From NCBI RefSeq assembly GCF_963678635.1, contig NC_087069.1, positions 30,172,776-30,236,775 of the forward strand: DNA of 64,000 nt. Reading direction: 5' to 3'. The stretch's first letter is position 1. The number at the start of each line of letters is the position of its first letter. A program made the translations under genes and the position numbers. This document shows, one piece after another, positions 1 to 14,200 of the stretch. The notes beneath the pieces were generated by a model. The model saw only the letters and a list, made by a program, of their open reading frames with translations, was not told the origin of the DNA and searched no databases. This DNA comes from Symsagittifera roscoffensis (Eukaryota; Xenacoelomorpha; Acoela; Convolutidae).

Positions 1-1752
1 TTCAATGAGAGCTTACGTCTAGGAAAAGTTCTAGATTGCTGGAAACGTGCAGTCATTGTGCCAATTTTGAAGAATGGTAAACCGCCTTCTCAGATAAAGA
101 GTTATAGGCCCGTTTCTCTGTTGCCGTGTATTGCCAAAGTTCTGGAGTCTATGATGGAATCCCGCGTTCGTCATTGGGCCGAGAGTACTCACATGATTCC
201 AGATTGTCAGTCAGGATTTCGTGCCAAACGATCCACAACAGATGTTCTTGCTAATCTCAGCCAAAAGGCATTCGACAACTTACAGATGAAGAAGCGAACA
301 GTGATCACGGCAGTTGACTTCAAAGGAGCGTTTGATAGGGTGTGGCGTGGTGGTCTTCTTAGAGACTTAGCGAAAGCTGGCCTTCATCCTACTTGCCTGC
401 GGTGGATCAAGTCGTTTCTTAGCGACAGAAGAGCGTGTGTCAGATGGAACAGTTCTCTTTCCAAGTATAAGGTGTTTCAGCAGGGAGTTCCACAAGGCTC
501 ACCTCTGTCCCCTTTGCTTTTTTGTCTTGCTACGGCTAGTTTGCCTACAAGGATTGCTCAAAATGCTCCAGACACGAAAAGTGCCCAATTTGCGGATGAT
601 TATTCGCTTTATAATGAGGATGTTTCTCCTGATTCAGCAGCAGCTAGAATGCAACCAGCTCTGGATAGCGTCAGTTCTTGGGCGAGTGATCATTATATGC
701 TCATTGAACCGTCGAAGACTGAGGGGTTAGTGATCAGCCTGGACCCGAGAGAGACGGCAGGCAAAGCACAGCCAGCTCTTCTTCTGGAGAACACACAAGT
801 TCCTTTCAACAAGCATATCAAGATTCTGGGTGTCAACATTGATACACAGTTGACGTTTTCCGAACACACAAACATCATTGTGAAGAAGATGAGGAAAAGG
901 ACACAACTGCTTTCTAGTTTGTCAGGGAAGAACTGGGGTCTGACATCCACTGACCTTAGAAGATTGTATAATGCCTATGTCAAGCCAGGAGCACTTTACG
1001 CCAGTGAAGTTTGGGGTTCTTTTCTCTCGGACTCGAATTGGAATAAACTGGAGGCATGCAACAACAGAGCAGCAAGAATTATTTGTGGCACGCCAGCAAG
1101 TTCCAATGCCGTCGCTACTCGCGCTGAGGCAAGGCTTTCTTCGTTGAAGCAGTACAGTGACGAAAAGGCAGCCATTTTGTACAGTAAGTTCCTCCGGTTC
1201 CCGATAGATCATCATCTGCATCTTTTGACAGATGACGGCCCGCCTCAGAGACTGAAAGCGAGAGGGGATAGCAGATTTCGTCCGGACTGGAGAGTTACCG
1301 CTAGAAAGATGATCCAAGATAAACCAGAAAATCTCAGTACGAAAGAGTTTATTCTGACGAATAGACAAGAAGTGACACTAGAAGATTACCGGCAAAAAGT
1401 GGACGAAGATCACTTACACAGACGAATTTGTAATGGCATGGCTTTGGAGCATTCAACTAATCGTTCAAGAGAAGAGGAAGTTTTGTTGCATAGGCTCCGG
1501 GTGAATCGATGTAGTAACCTAGCTAAAACTGAGCATCTCTTTGGTCGTATTGAATCTCCGCAGTGCCGTCAGTGTGACAGTGAAGAAGTTGAAGACACAG
1601 AGCATTTCATCCTGAAATGCGATAAATGGAATGAAGAAAGATTGTTAACTTTGGGCTCAAACCCCATTATCTCAGTTTTGCAAACAAATCCGGACAAAGT
1701 TTTAATGTTTATTGGCCGAACAGGACGTTTACGTCCCTCATATCATCTATGA
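1..1752 (+). CDS. Non-LTR retrotransposon reverse transcriptase, 5' part outside window
   Basis: This is the C-terminal part of a LINE polyprotein. The frame is open from the first base (FNESLRLGKVLDCWKRAVIV...) and stops at 1750-1752. Fingers and palm motifs run in order: a YRPVSLLP block near base 100, AVDFKGAFDRVW (catalytic Asp, about 310-345), VPQGSPLSPLLF (about 487-522), and FADD (591-602), so the catalytic centre looks intact. A zinc-knuckle-like CX2CX9HX4C (CRQC...H...C) lies near 1561-1620, as in many Jockey-group elements. The endonuclease would lie left of the window. The inactive copy at 48.2-51.7 kb belongs to the same lineage, sharing GLLRDLA, LSDRRA and NRSR-EEV blocks. Family placement (Jockey-like) is inferred; the RT assignment is secure. 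Confidence 0.93.
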   Translation, partial: FNESLRLGKVLDCWKRAVIVPILKNGKPPSQIKSYRPVSLLPCIAKVLESMMESRVRHWAESTHMIPDCQSGFRAKRSTTDVLANLSQKAFDNLQMKKRTVITAVDFKGAFDRVWRGGLLRDLAKAGLHPTCLRWIKSFLSDRRACVRWNSSLSKYKVFQQGVPQGSPLSPLLFCLATASLPTRIAQNAPDTKSAQFADDYSLYNEDVSPDSAAARMQPALDSVSSWASDHYMLIEPSKTEGLVISLDPRETAGKAQPALLLENTQVPFNKHIKILGVNIDTQLTFSEHTNIIVKKMRKRTQLLSSLSGKNWGLTSTDLRRLYNAYVKPGALYASEVWGSFLSDSNWNKLEACNNRAARIICGTPASSNAVATRAEARLSSLKQYSDEKAAILYSKFLRFPIDHHLHLLTDDGPPQRLKARGDSRFRPDWRVTARKMIQDKPENLSTKEFILTNRQEVTLEDYRQKVDEDHLHRRICNGMALEHSTNRSREEEVLLHRLRVNRCSNLAKTEHLFGRIESPQCRQCDSEEVEDTEHFILKCDKWNEERLLTLGSNPIISVLQTNPDKVLMFIGRTGRLRPSYHL

Positions 1753-1780
1753 CGAGCTCCATCAACAACAACAACAACAG
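1753..1780 (+). repeat. LINE 3' end with (CAA)n tail
   Basis: After the stop codon there are only about 12 bases and then five CAA units, and satellite begins at once. A very short 3' UTR with a trinucleotide tail is usual for this type of LINE. The tail marks the junction between the retrotransposon and the array. Confidence 0.7.
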
Positions 1781-4700
1781 TGTCTCTGTGTTTGGAAGAG
1801 GGACAGAGTAGACGAAGGTGGCTATGTCTATATGTAATGGGCAGGTATAAGTATACTCACACGACAGTCATGAGTGTCTCTGTGTTTGGAAGACGGACTG
1901 AGTAGACGAAGGTGGCTATGTCTATATGTAGTGGGCAGGTATAAGTATACTCACACGAGAGTCATGAGTGTCTGTGTGTTCGGGAGAGGGACAGAGTAGA
2001 CGAAGGTGGCTATGTCTATATGTAGTGAGCAGGTATAAGTATACTCTCACGACAGTCATGAGTGTCTCTGTATTTGGAAGAGGGACAGAGTAGACGAAGG
2101 TGGCTATGTCTATATGCAGTGGGCAGGTAAAAGTATACTCACACGACAGTCATGAGTGTCTCTGTGTCTGGGAGAGGGACAGAATAGACGAAGGTGGCTA
2201 TATCGATATGTGTTGGGCAGGTATAAGTATACTCACACGACAGTCATGAGTGTCTGTGTGTTTGGGAGAGGGAAAGAGTAGACGAAGGTGGCTATGTCTA
2301 TATGTAGTGGGCAGGTATAAGTATACTCACGCGACAGTCATGAGTGTCTGTGTGTTTGGGAGAGGGACAGAGTAGACGAAGGTGGCTATGTCTATATGTA
2401 GTGGGCAGGTATAAGTATACTCACACGACAGTCATGAGTGTCTGTGTGTTTGGGAGAGGGACAGAGTAGACGAAGGTGGCTATCTCTATATGTAGTGGGC
2501 AGGTATAAGTATACTCACACGACAGTCATGAGTGTCTGTGGGTTTGGTAGAGAGACAGAGTAGACGAAGGTGGCTATGTCTATATGTAGTGGGCAGGTAT
2601 AAATATACTCACACGACAGTCATGAGTGTCTCTGTGTTTGGAAGAGGGACAGTGTAGACGAAGGTGGCTATGTCTTTATGTACTGGGCAGGTATAAGTAT
2701 ACTCACACGACAGTCATGAGTGTCTCTGTTTTTGGAAGAGGGACAGAGTAGACGAAGGTGGCTATCTCTATATGTAGTGGGCAGGTATAAGTATACTCAC
2801 ACGACAGTCATGAGTTTCTCTGTGTTTGGAAGAGGGACAGAGTAGACGAAGGTGGCTATGTCTATATGTAATGGGCAGGTATAAGTATACTCACACGACA
2901 GTCATGAGTGTCTCTGTGTTTGGAAGAGGGACAGAGTAGACGAAGGTGGCTATGTCTTTATGTAGTGGGCAGGTATAAGTATACTCACACGACAGTCATG
3001 AGTGTCTCTGTGTTTGGAAGAGGGACAGAGTAGACGAAGGTGGCTATCTCTATATGTAGTGGGCAGGTATAAGTATACTCACACGACACTCATGAGTGTC
3101 TCTGTGTTTAGAAGAGGGACAGAGTAGACGAAGGTGGCTATGTCTATATGTAGTGGGCAGGTATAAGTATACTCACACGAGAGTCATGAGTGTCTGTGTG
3201 TTTGGGAGAGGGACAGAGTTGACGAAGGTGGCTATGTCTATATGTAGTGGGCAGGTATAAGTAAACTCACACGACAGTCATGAGTGTCTCTGTGTTTGGA
3301 AGAGGGACAGAGTAGACGAAGGTGGCTATGTCTATATGTAGTGGGCAGGTAAAAGTATACTCACACGACAGTCATTAGTGTCTCTGTGTTTGGGAGAGGG
3401 ACAGAATAGACGAAGGTGGCTATCTTTATATGTAGTGGGCAGGTATAAGTATACTCACACGACAGTCATGAGTGTCTGTGTGTTTGAGAGAGTGAAAGAG
3501 TAGACGAAAGTGGCTATGTCTATATGTAGTGGGCAGGTATAAGTATACTCACACGACAGTCATGAGTGTCTCTGTAATTGGAAGAGGGACAGAGTAGACG
3601 AAGGTGGCTATGTATATAGGTAGTGGGCAGGTATAAGTATACTCACACGACAGTCATGAGTGTCTCTGTGTTTGGAAGAGGGACAGAGTAGAGGAAGGTG
3701 GCTATCTCTATATGTAGTGGGCAGGTATAAGTATACTCACACGACACTCATGAGTGTCTCTGTGTTTAGAAGAGGGACATAGTAGACGAAGGCGGCTATG
3801 TCTATATGTAGTGGGCAGGTATAAGTATACTCACACGAGAGTCATGAGTGTCTGTGTGTTTGGGAGAGGGACAGAGTAGACGAAGGTGGCTATATCGATA
3901 TGTAGTGGGCAGGTATAAGTATACTCACACGACAGTCATGAGTGTCTGTGTGTTTGAGAGAGTGAAAGAGTAGACGAAAGTGGCTATGTCTATATGTAGT
4001 GGGCAGGTATAAGTATACTCACACGACAGTCATGAGTGTCTCTGTAATTGGAAGAGGGACAGAGTAGACGAAGGTGGCTATGTATATAGGTAGTGGGCAG
4101 GTATAAGTATACTCACACGACAGTCATGAGTGTCTCTGTGTTTGGAAGAGGGACAGAGTAGACGAAGGTGGCTATCTCTATATGTAGTGGGCAGGTATAA
4201 GTATACTCACACGACACTCATGAGTGTCTCTGTGTTTAGAAGAGGGACAGAGTAGACGAAGGCGGCTATGTCTATATGTAGTGGGCAGGTATAAGTATAC
4301 TCACACGAGAGTCATGAGTGTCTGTGTGTTTGGGAGAGGGACAGAGTAGACGAAGGTGGCTATGTCTATATGTAATGGGCAGGTATAAGTATATTCACAC
4401 GACAGTCATGAGTGTCTCTGTGTTTGGAAGAGGGACAGAGTAGACGAAGGTGGCTATGTCTATATGTAGTGGGCAGGTATAAGTATACTCAAACGACAGT
4501 CAAGAGTGTCTGTGTGTTTGGGAGAGGGACAGAGTAGACGAAGGTGGCTATCTTTATATGTAGTAGGCAGGTATAAGTATACTCACACGACAGTCATGAG
4601 TGTCTGTGTGTTTGAGAGAGGGAAAGAGTAGACGAAAGTGGCTATGTCTATATGTAGTGGGCAGGTATAAGTATACTCACACGACAGTCATGAGTGTCTC

Positions 4701-7700
4701 TGTAATTGGAAGAGGGACAGAGTAGACGAAGGTGGCTATGTCTATATGTAGTGGGCAGGTATAAGTATACTCACACGAGAGTCACGAGTGTCTGTGTGTT
4801 TGGGAGAGGGACAAAGTAGACGAAGGTGGCTATGTCTATATGTAGTGGGCAGGTATAAGTAAACTCACACGACAGTCATGAGTGTCTCTGTGTTTGGAAG
4901 AGGGACAGAGTAGACGAAGGTGGCTATGTCTATATGTAGTGGGCAGGTAAAAGTATACTCACACGACAGTCATTAGTGTCTCTGTGTTTGGGAGAGGGAC
5001 AGAATAGACGAAGGTGGCTATATCGATATGTAGTGGGCAGGTATAAGTATACTCACACGACAGTCATGAGTGTCTGTGTGTTTGAGAGAGGGAAAGAGTA
5101 GACGAAAGTGGCTAAGTCTATATGTAGTGGGCAGGTATAAAAATACTCACACGACAGTCATGAGTGTCTCTGTAATTGGAAGAGGGACAGAGTAGACGAA
5201 GGGGCTATGTATATAGGTAGTGGGCAGGTATAAGTATACTCACACGACAGTCATGAGTGTCTCTGTAATTGGAAGAGGGACAGAGTAGACGAAGGTGGCT
5301 ATGTCTTTATTTAGTGGGCAGGTATAAGTATACTCACACGACAGTCATGAGTGTCTGTGTGTTTGCGAGAGGGACAGAGTAGACGAAGGTGGCTATGTCT
5401 ATATGTAGTGGGCAGCTATAAAAATACTCACACGACAGTCATGAGTGTCTCTGTGTTTGGAAGAGGGACAGAGTAGACGAAGGTGGCTAGGTCTATATGT
5501 AGTGGGCAGGTATAAGTATACTCACACAACAGTCATGAGTGTCTGTGTGTTTGGGAGAGGGACAGAGTAGACGAAGGTGGATATGTCTATATGTAGTGGG
5601 CATGTATAAGTATACTCACACGACAGTCATAAGTGTCTCTGTGTTTGGAAGAGGGACAGAGTAGACGAAGGTGGCTATGTCTATATGTAGTGGGCAGGTA
5701 TAAGTATACTCAAACGACTGTCAAGAGTGTCTGCGTGTTTGGGAGAGGGACAGAGTAGACGAAGGTGGCTATCTCTATATGTAGTGGGCAGGTATAAGTA
5801 TACTCACACGACAGTCATGAGTGTCTCTGTGTTTGGAAGAGGGACAGAGTAGATGAAGGTGGCTATGTCTATATGTAATGGGCAGGTATAAGTATACTCA
5901 CACGACAGTCATGAGTGTCTCTGTGTTTGGAAGACGGACTGAGTAGACGAAGGTGGCTATGTCTATATGTAGTGGGCAGGTATAAGTATACTCACACGAG
6001 AGTCATGAGTGTCTGTGTGTTTGGGAGAGGGACAGAGTAGACGAAGGTGGCTATGCCTATATGTAGTGGGCAGGTATAAGTATACCCACACGACAGTCAT
6101 GAGTGTCATGTGTGTTTGGGAGAGGGACAGAGTAGACGAAGGTGGCTATGTCTATATGTAGTGGGCATGTATAAGTATACTCACACGACAGTCATGAGTG
6201 TCTCTGTGTTTGGGAGAGGGACAGAATAGACGAAGGTGGCTATATCGATATGTAGTGGGCAGGTATAAGTATACTCACACGACAGCCATGAGTGTCTGTG
6301 TGTTTGGGAGAGGGAAAGAGTAGACGAAGGTGGCTATGTCTATATGTAGTGGGCAGGTATAAGTATACTCACACGACAGTCATGAGTGTCTCTGTGTTTC
6401 GAAGAGGGACAGAGTAGACGAAGGATGCTATGTATATAGGTAGTGGGCAGGTATAAGTATACTCACACGACAGTCATGAGTGTCGCTGTAATTGGAAGAG
6501 GGACAGAGTAGACGAAGGTGGCTATGTCTATATTTAGTCGGCAGGTATAAGTATACTCACACGACAGTCATGAGTGTCTGTGTGTTTGCGAGAGGGACAG
6601 AGTAGACGAAGGTGGCTATGTCTATATGTAGTGGGCAGGTATAAGTATACTCACACGACAGTCATGAGTGTCTCTGTGTTTGGAAGAGGGACAGAGTAGA
6701 CGAAGGTGGCTATGTCTATATGTAGTGGGCAGGTATAAGTATACTCACACGACAGTCATGAGTGTCTCTGTGTTTGGAAGAGGGACAGAGTAGACAAAGG
6801 TGGTTATGTCTATACGTAGTGGGCAGGTATAAGTATACTCACACGACAGTCATGAGTGTCTCTGTGTTTGGAAGAGGGACAGAGTAGACGAAGGTGGCTA
6901 TGTCTATATGTAGTGGGCAGGTATAAGTATACTCACACGACAGTCATGAGTGTCTCTGTGTTTCGAAGAGGGACAGAGTAGACGAAGGATGCTATGTATA
7001 TAGGTAGTGGGCAGGTATAAGTATACTCACACGACAGTCATGAGTGTCGCTGTAATTGGAAGAGGGACAGAGTAGACGAAGGTGGCTATGTCTATATTTA
7101 GTCGGCAGGTATAAGTATACTCACACGACAGTCATGAGTGTCTGTGTGTTTGCGAGAGGGACAGAGTAGACGAAGGTGGCTATGTCTATATGTAGTGAGC
7201 ATGTATAAGTATACTCACACGACAGTCATGAGTGTCTGTGTGTTTGCGAGAGGGACAGAGTAGACGAAGGTGGCTATGTCTATATGTAGTGGGCAGGTAT
7301 AAGTATACTCACACGACAGTCATGAGTGTCTCTGTGTTTGGAAGAGGGACAGAGTAGACGAAGGTGGCTATGTCTATATGTAGTGGGCAGGTATAAGTAT
7401 ACTCACACGACAGTCATGAGTGTCTCTGTGTTTCGAAGAGGGACAGAGTAGACGAAGGATGCTATGTATATAGGTAGTGGGCAGGTATAAGTATACTCAC
7501 ACGACAGTCATGAGTGTCGCTGTAATTGGAAGAGGGACAGAGTAGACGAAGGTGGCTATGTCTATATTTAGTCGGCAGGTATAAGTATACTCACACGACA
7601 GTCATGAGTGTCTGTGTGTTTGCGAGAGGGACAGAGTAGACGAAGGTGGCTATGTCTATATGTAGTGGGCAGGTATAAGTATACTCACACGACAGTCATG

Positions 7701-10700
7701 AGTGTCTCTGTGTTTGGAAGAGGGACAGAGTAGACGAAGGTGGCTATGTCTATATGTAGTGGGCAGGTATAAGTATACTCAATCGACAGTCATGAGTGTC
7801 TCTGTGTTTGGAAGAGGGACAGAGTAGACAAAGGTGGTTATGTCTATACGTAGTGGGCAGGTATAAGTACACTCACACGACAGTCATGAGTGTCTGTGTG
7901 TTTGGGAGAGGGACAGAGCAGACGAAGGTGGCTATGTCTATATGTAGTGGGCAGGTATACGTATACTCACACGACAGTCATGAGTGTCTCTGCGTTTGGA
8001 AGAGGGACAGAGTAGACGAAGGTGGCTATGTCTATATGTAGTGGGCATGTATAAGTATACTCACACGACAGTCATGACTGTCTCTGTGTTTGGAAGAGGG
8101 ACAGAGTAGATGAAGGTGGCTATGTCTATATGTAGTGGGCATGTATAAGTATACTCACACGACAGTCATGAGTGTCTGTGTGTTTGGGAGAGGGACAGAG
8201 CAGACGAAGGTGGCTATGTCTATATGTAGTGGGCAGGTATAAGTATACTCACACGACAGTCATGAGTGTCTCTGTGTTTGGAAGAGGGACAGAGTAGACA
8301 AAGGTGGTTATGTCTATACGTAGTGGGCAGGTATAAGTACACTCACACGACAGTCATGAGTGTCTGTGTGTTTGGGAGAGGGACAGAGCAGACGAAGGTG
8401 GCTATGTCTATATGTAGGGGCAGGTATACGTATACTCACACGACAGTCATGAGTGTCTCTGCGTTTGGAAGAGGGACAGAGTAGACGAAGGTGGCTATGT
8501 CTATATGTAGTGGGCATGTATAAGTATACTCACACGACAGTCATGACTGTCTCTGTGTTTGGAAGAGGGACAGAGTAGATGAAGGTGGCTATGTCTATAT
8601 GTAGTGGGCATGTATAAGTATACTCACACGACAGTCATGAGTGTCTGTGTGTTTGGGAGAGGGACAGAGCAGACGAAGGTGGCTATGTCTATATGTAGTG
8701 GGCAGGTATAAGTAAACTCACATGACAGTCATGAGTGTCTGTGTGTTTGGGAGTGGGACAGAGTAGACGAAGGTGGCTATGTCTATATGTAGTGGACATG
8801 TATAAGTATACTCACACGACAGTCATGAGTGTCTCCGTGTTTGGAAGAGGGACAGAGTAGACGAAGGTGGCTATGTCTATATGTAGTGGGCATGTATAAG
8901 TATACTCACCCGACAGTCATGAGTGTCTGTGTGTTTGGAAGAGGGACAGAGTAGACGAAGGTGGCTACGTCTATATGTAGTGGGCAGGTATAAGTATACT
9001 CACACGACAGTCATGAGTGTCTGTGTGTTTGGGAGAGGGACAGAGTAGACGAAGGTGGCTATGTCTATATGTAGTGGGCAGGTATAAGTATACTCACACG
9101 ACAGTCATGAGTGTCATGTGTGTTTGGGAGAGGGACAGAGTAGACGAAGGTGGCTATGTCTATATGTAGTGGGCATGTATAAGTATACTCACACGACAGT
9201 CATGAGTGTCTCTGTGTTTGGGAGAGGGACAGAATAGACGAAGGTGGCTATATCGATATGTAGTGGGCAGGTATAAGTATACTCACACGACAGTCATGAG
9301 TGTCTGTGTGTTTGGGAGAGGGAAACAGTAGACGAAGGTGGCTATGTCTATATGTAGTGGGCAGGTATAAGTATACTCACACGACAGTCATGAGTGTCTC
9401 TGTGTTTCGAAGAGGGACAGAGTAGACGAAGGATGCTATGTATATAGGTAGTGGGCAGGTATAAGTATACCCACACGACAGTCATGAGTGTCGCTGTAAT
9501 TGGAAGAGGGACAGAGTAGACGAAGGTGGCTATGTCTATATTAAGTGGGCAGGAATAAGTATACTCACACGACAGTCATGAGTGTCTGTTTGTTTGCGAG
9601 AGGGACAGAGTAGACGAAGGTGGCTATGTCTATATGTAGTGGGCAGGTATAAGTATACTCACACGACAGTCATGAGTGTCTCTTTGTTTGGAAGAGGGAC
9701 AGAGTAGACGAAGGTGGCTATGTATATAGGTAGTGGGCAGGTATAAGTATACTCACACGACAGTCATGAGTGTCTCTGTAATTGGAAGAGGGACAGAGTA
9801 GACGAAGGTGGCTATGTCTTTATTTAGTGGGCAGGTATAAGTATACTCACACGACAGTCATGAGTGTCTGTGTGTTTGCGAGAGGGACAGAGTAGACGAA
9901 GGTGGCTATGTCTATATGTAGTGGGCAGGTATAAGTATACTCACACGACAGTCATGAGTGTCTCTGTGTTTGGAAGAGGGACAGAGTAGACGAAGGTGGC
10001 TATGTCTATATGTAGTGGGCAGGTATAAGTATACTCACACAACAGTCATGAGTGTCTGTGTGTTTGGGAGAGGGACAGAGTAGACGAAGGTGGCTATGTC
10101 TATATGTAGTGGGCAGGTATAAGTATACTCACACGACAGTCATGAGTGTCTCTGTGTTTGGAAGAGGGACAGAGTAGACGAAGGTGGCTATGTCTATATG
10201 TAGTGGGCATGTATAGGTATACTCACACGACAGTAATGAGTGTCTCTGTGTTTGGAAGACGGACTGAGTAGACGAAGGTGGCTATGTCTATATGTAGTGG
10301 GCAGGTATAAGTATACTCACACGAGAGTCATGAGTGTCTGTGTGTTTGGGAGAGGGACAGAGTAGACGAAGGTGGCTATGTCTATATGTAATGGGCAGGT
10401 ATAAGTATACTCACACGACAGTCATAAGTGTCTCTGTGTTTGGAAGAGGGACAGAGTAGACGAAGGTGGCTATGTCTATATGTAATGGGCAGGTATAAGT
10501 ATACTCAAACGACTGTCAAGAGTGTCTGTGTGTTTGGGAGAGGGACAGTAGACGAAGGTGGCTATCTCTATATGTAGTGGGCAGGTATAAGTATACTCAC
10601 ACGACAGTCATGAGTGTCTCTGTGTTTGGAAGAGGGACAGAGTAGATGAAGGTGGCTATGTCTATATGTAATGGGCAGGTATAAGTATACTCACACGACA

Positions 10701-11289
10701 GTCATGAGTGTCTCTGTGTTTGGAAGACGGACTGAGTAGACGAAGGTGGCTATGTCTATATGTAGTGGGCAGGTATAAGTATACTCACACGAGAGTCATG
10801 AGTGTCTGTGTGTTTGGGAGAGGGACAGAGTAGACGAAGGTGGCTATGCCTATATGTAGTGGGCAGGTATAAGTATACTCACACGACAGTCATGAGTGTC
10901 ATGTGTGTTTGGGAGAGGGACAGAGTAGACGAAGGTGGCTATGTCTATATGTAGTGGGCATGTATAAGTATACTCACACGACAGTCATGAGTGTCTCTGT
11001 GTTTGGGAGAGGGACAGAATAGACGAAGGTGGCTATATCGATATGTAGTGGGCAGGTATAAGTATACTCACACGCCATGAGTGTCTGTGTGTTTGGGAGA
11101 GGGAAAGAGTAGACGAAGGTGGCTATGTCTATATGTAGGTGGCAGGTATAAGTATACTCACACGACAGTCATGAGTGTCTCTGTGTTTCGAAGTGGGACA
11201 GAGTAGACGAAGGATGCTATGTATATAGGTAGTGGGCAGGTATAAGTATACTCACACGACAGTCATGAGTGTCGCTGTAATTGGAAGAG

Positions 11290-14200
11290 GGACAGAGTAG
11301 ACGAAGGTGGCTATGTCTATATTTAGTGGGCAGGTATAAGTATACTCACACGACAGTCATGAGTGTCTGTGTGTTTGCGAGAGGGACAGAGTAGACGAAG
11401 GTGGCTATGTCTCTATGTAGTGGGCAGGTATAAGTATACTCACACGACAGTCATGAGTGTCTCTGTGTTTGGAAGAGGGACAGAGTAGACGAAGGTGGCT
11501 ATGTCTATATGTAGTGGGCAGGTATAAGCATACTCACACGACAGTCATGAGTGTCTCTGTGTTTGGAAGAGGGACAGAGTAGACAAAGGTGGTTATGTCT
11601 ATACGTAGTGGGCAGGTATAAGTACACTCACACGACAGTCATGAGTGTCTGTGTGTTTGGGAGAGGGACAGAGCAGACGAAGGTGGCTATGTCTATATGT
11701 AGTGGGCAGGTATACGTATACTCACACGACAGTCATGAGTGTCTCTGCGTTTGGAAGAGGGACAGAGTAGACGAAGGTGGCTATGTCTATATGTAGTGGG
11801 CATGTATAAGTATACTCACACGACAGTCATGACTGTCTCTGTGTTTGGAAGAGGGACAGAGTAGATGAAGGTGGCTATGTCTATATGTAGTGGGCATGTA
11901 TAAGTATACTCACTCGACAGTCATGAGTGTCTGTGTGTTTGGGAGAGGGACAGAGCAGTCGAAGGTGGCTATGTCTATATGTAGTGGGCAGGTATAAGTA
12001 AACTCACATGACAGTCATGAGTGTCTGGGAGTGGGACAGAGTAGACGAAGGTGGCTATGTCTATATGTAGTGGACATGTATAAGTATACTCACACGACAG
12101 TCATGAGTGTCTCTGTGTTTGGAAGAGGGACAGAGTAGACGAAGGTGGCTATGTCTATATGTAGTGGGCATGTATAAGTATACTCACACGACAGTCATGA
12201 GTGTCTGTGTGTTTGGAAGAGGGACAGAGTAGACGAAGGTGGCTACGTCTATATGTAGTGGGCAGGTATAAGTATACTCACACGACAGTCATGAGTGTCT
12301 GTGTGTTTGGGAGAGGGACAGAGTAGACGAAGGTGGCTATGTCTATATGTAGTGGGCAGGTATAAGTATACTCACACAACAGTCATGAGTGTCATGTGTG
12401 TTTGGGAGAGGGACAGAGTAGACGAAGGTGGCTATGTCTATATGTAGTGGGCATGTATAAGTATACTCACACGACAGTCATGAGTGTCTCTGTGTTTGGG
12501 AGAGGGACAGAATAGACGAAGGTGGCTATATCGATATGTAGTGGGCAGGTATAAGTATACTCACACGACAGTCATGAGTGTCTGTGTGTTTGGGAGAGGG
12601 AAACAGTAGACGAAGGTGGCTATGTCTATATGTAGTGGGCAGGTATAAGTATACTCACACGACAGTCATGAGTGTCTCTGTGTTTCGAAGAGGGACAGAG
12701 TAGACGAAGGATGCTATGTATATAGGTAGTGGGCAGGTATAAGTATACTCACACGACAGTCATGAGTGTCCCTGTAATTGGAAGAGGGACAGAGTAGACG
12801 AAGGTGGCTATGTCTATATTTAGTGGGCAGGTATAAGTATACTCACACGACAGTCATGAGTGTCTGTGTGTTTGCGAGAGGGACAGAATAGACGAAGGTG
12901 GCTATGTCTATATGTAGTGGGCAGGTATAAGTATACTCACACGACAGTCATGAGTGTCTCTGTGTTTGGAAGAGGGACAGAGTAGACGAAGGTGGCTATG
13001 TCTATATGTAGTTGGCAGGTATAAGTATACTCACACGACAGTCATGAGTGTCTCTGTGTTTGGAAGAGGGACAGAGTAGACAAAGGTGGTTATGTCTATA
13101 CGTAGTGGGCAGGTATAAGTACACTCACACGACAGTCATGAGTGTCTGTGTGTTTGGGAGAGGGACAGAGCAGACGAAGGTGGCTATGTCTATATGTAGT
13201 GGGCAGGTATACGTATACTCACACGACAGTCATGAGTGTCTCTGCGTTTGGAAGAGGGACAGAGTAGACGAAGGTGGCTATGTCTATATGTAAAGGGCAT
13301 GTATAAGTATACTCACACGACAGTCATGACTGTCTCTGTGTTTGGAAGAGGGACAGAGTAGATGAAGGTGGCTATGTCTATATGTAGTGGGCATGTATAA
13401 GTATACTCACACGACAGTCATGAGTGTCTGTGTGTTTGGGAGAGGGACAGAGCAGACGAAGGTGGCTATGTCTATATGTAGTGGGCAGGTATAAGTAAAC
13501 TCACACGACAGTCATGAGTGTCTGTGTGTTTGGGAGTGGGACAGAGTAGACGAAGGTGGCTATGTCTATATGTAGTGGACATGTATAAGTATACTCACAC
13601 GACAGTCATGAGTGTCTCTGTGTTTGGAAGAGGGACAGAGTAGACGAAGGTGGCTATGTCTATATGTAGTGGGCATGTATAAGTATACTCACACGACAGT
13701 CATGAGTGTCTGTGTGTTTGGAAGAGGGACAGAGTAGACGAAGGTGGCTACGTCTATATGTAGTGGGCAGGTATAAGTATACTCACACGACAGTCATGAG
13801 TGTCTGTGTGTTTGGGAGAGGGACAGAGTAGACGAAGGTGGCTATGTCTATATGTAGTGGGCAGGTATAAGTATACTCACACGACAGCCATGAGTGTCAT
13901 GTGTGTTTGGGAGAGGGACAGAGTAGACGAAGGTGGCTATGTCTATATGTAGTAGGCATGTATAAGTATACTCACACGACAGTCATGAGTGTCTCTGTGT
14001 TTGGAAGAGGGACAGAGTAGACGAAGGTGGCTATGTCTATATGTAGTGGGCATGTATAAGTATACTCACACGACAGTCATGAGTGTCTCTGTGTTTGGAA
14101 GAGGAACAGAGTAGACGAAGGTGGCTATGTCTATATGTAGTGGGCAGGTATAAGTTTACTCACACGACAGTCATGAGTGTCTGTGTGTTTGCGAGAGGGA

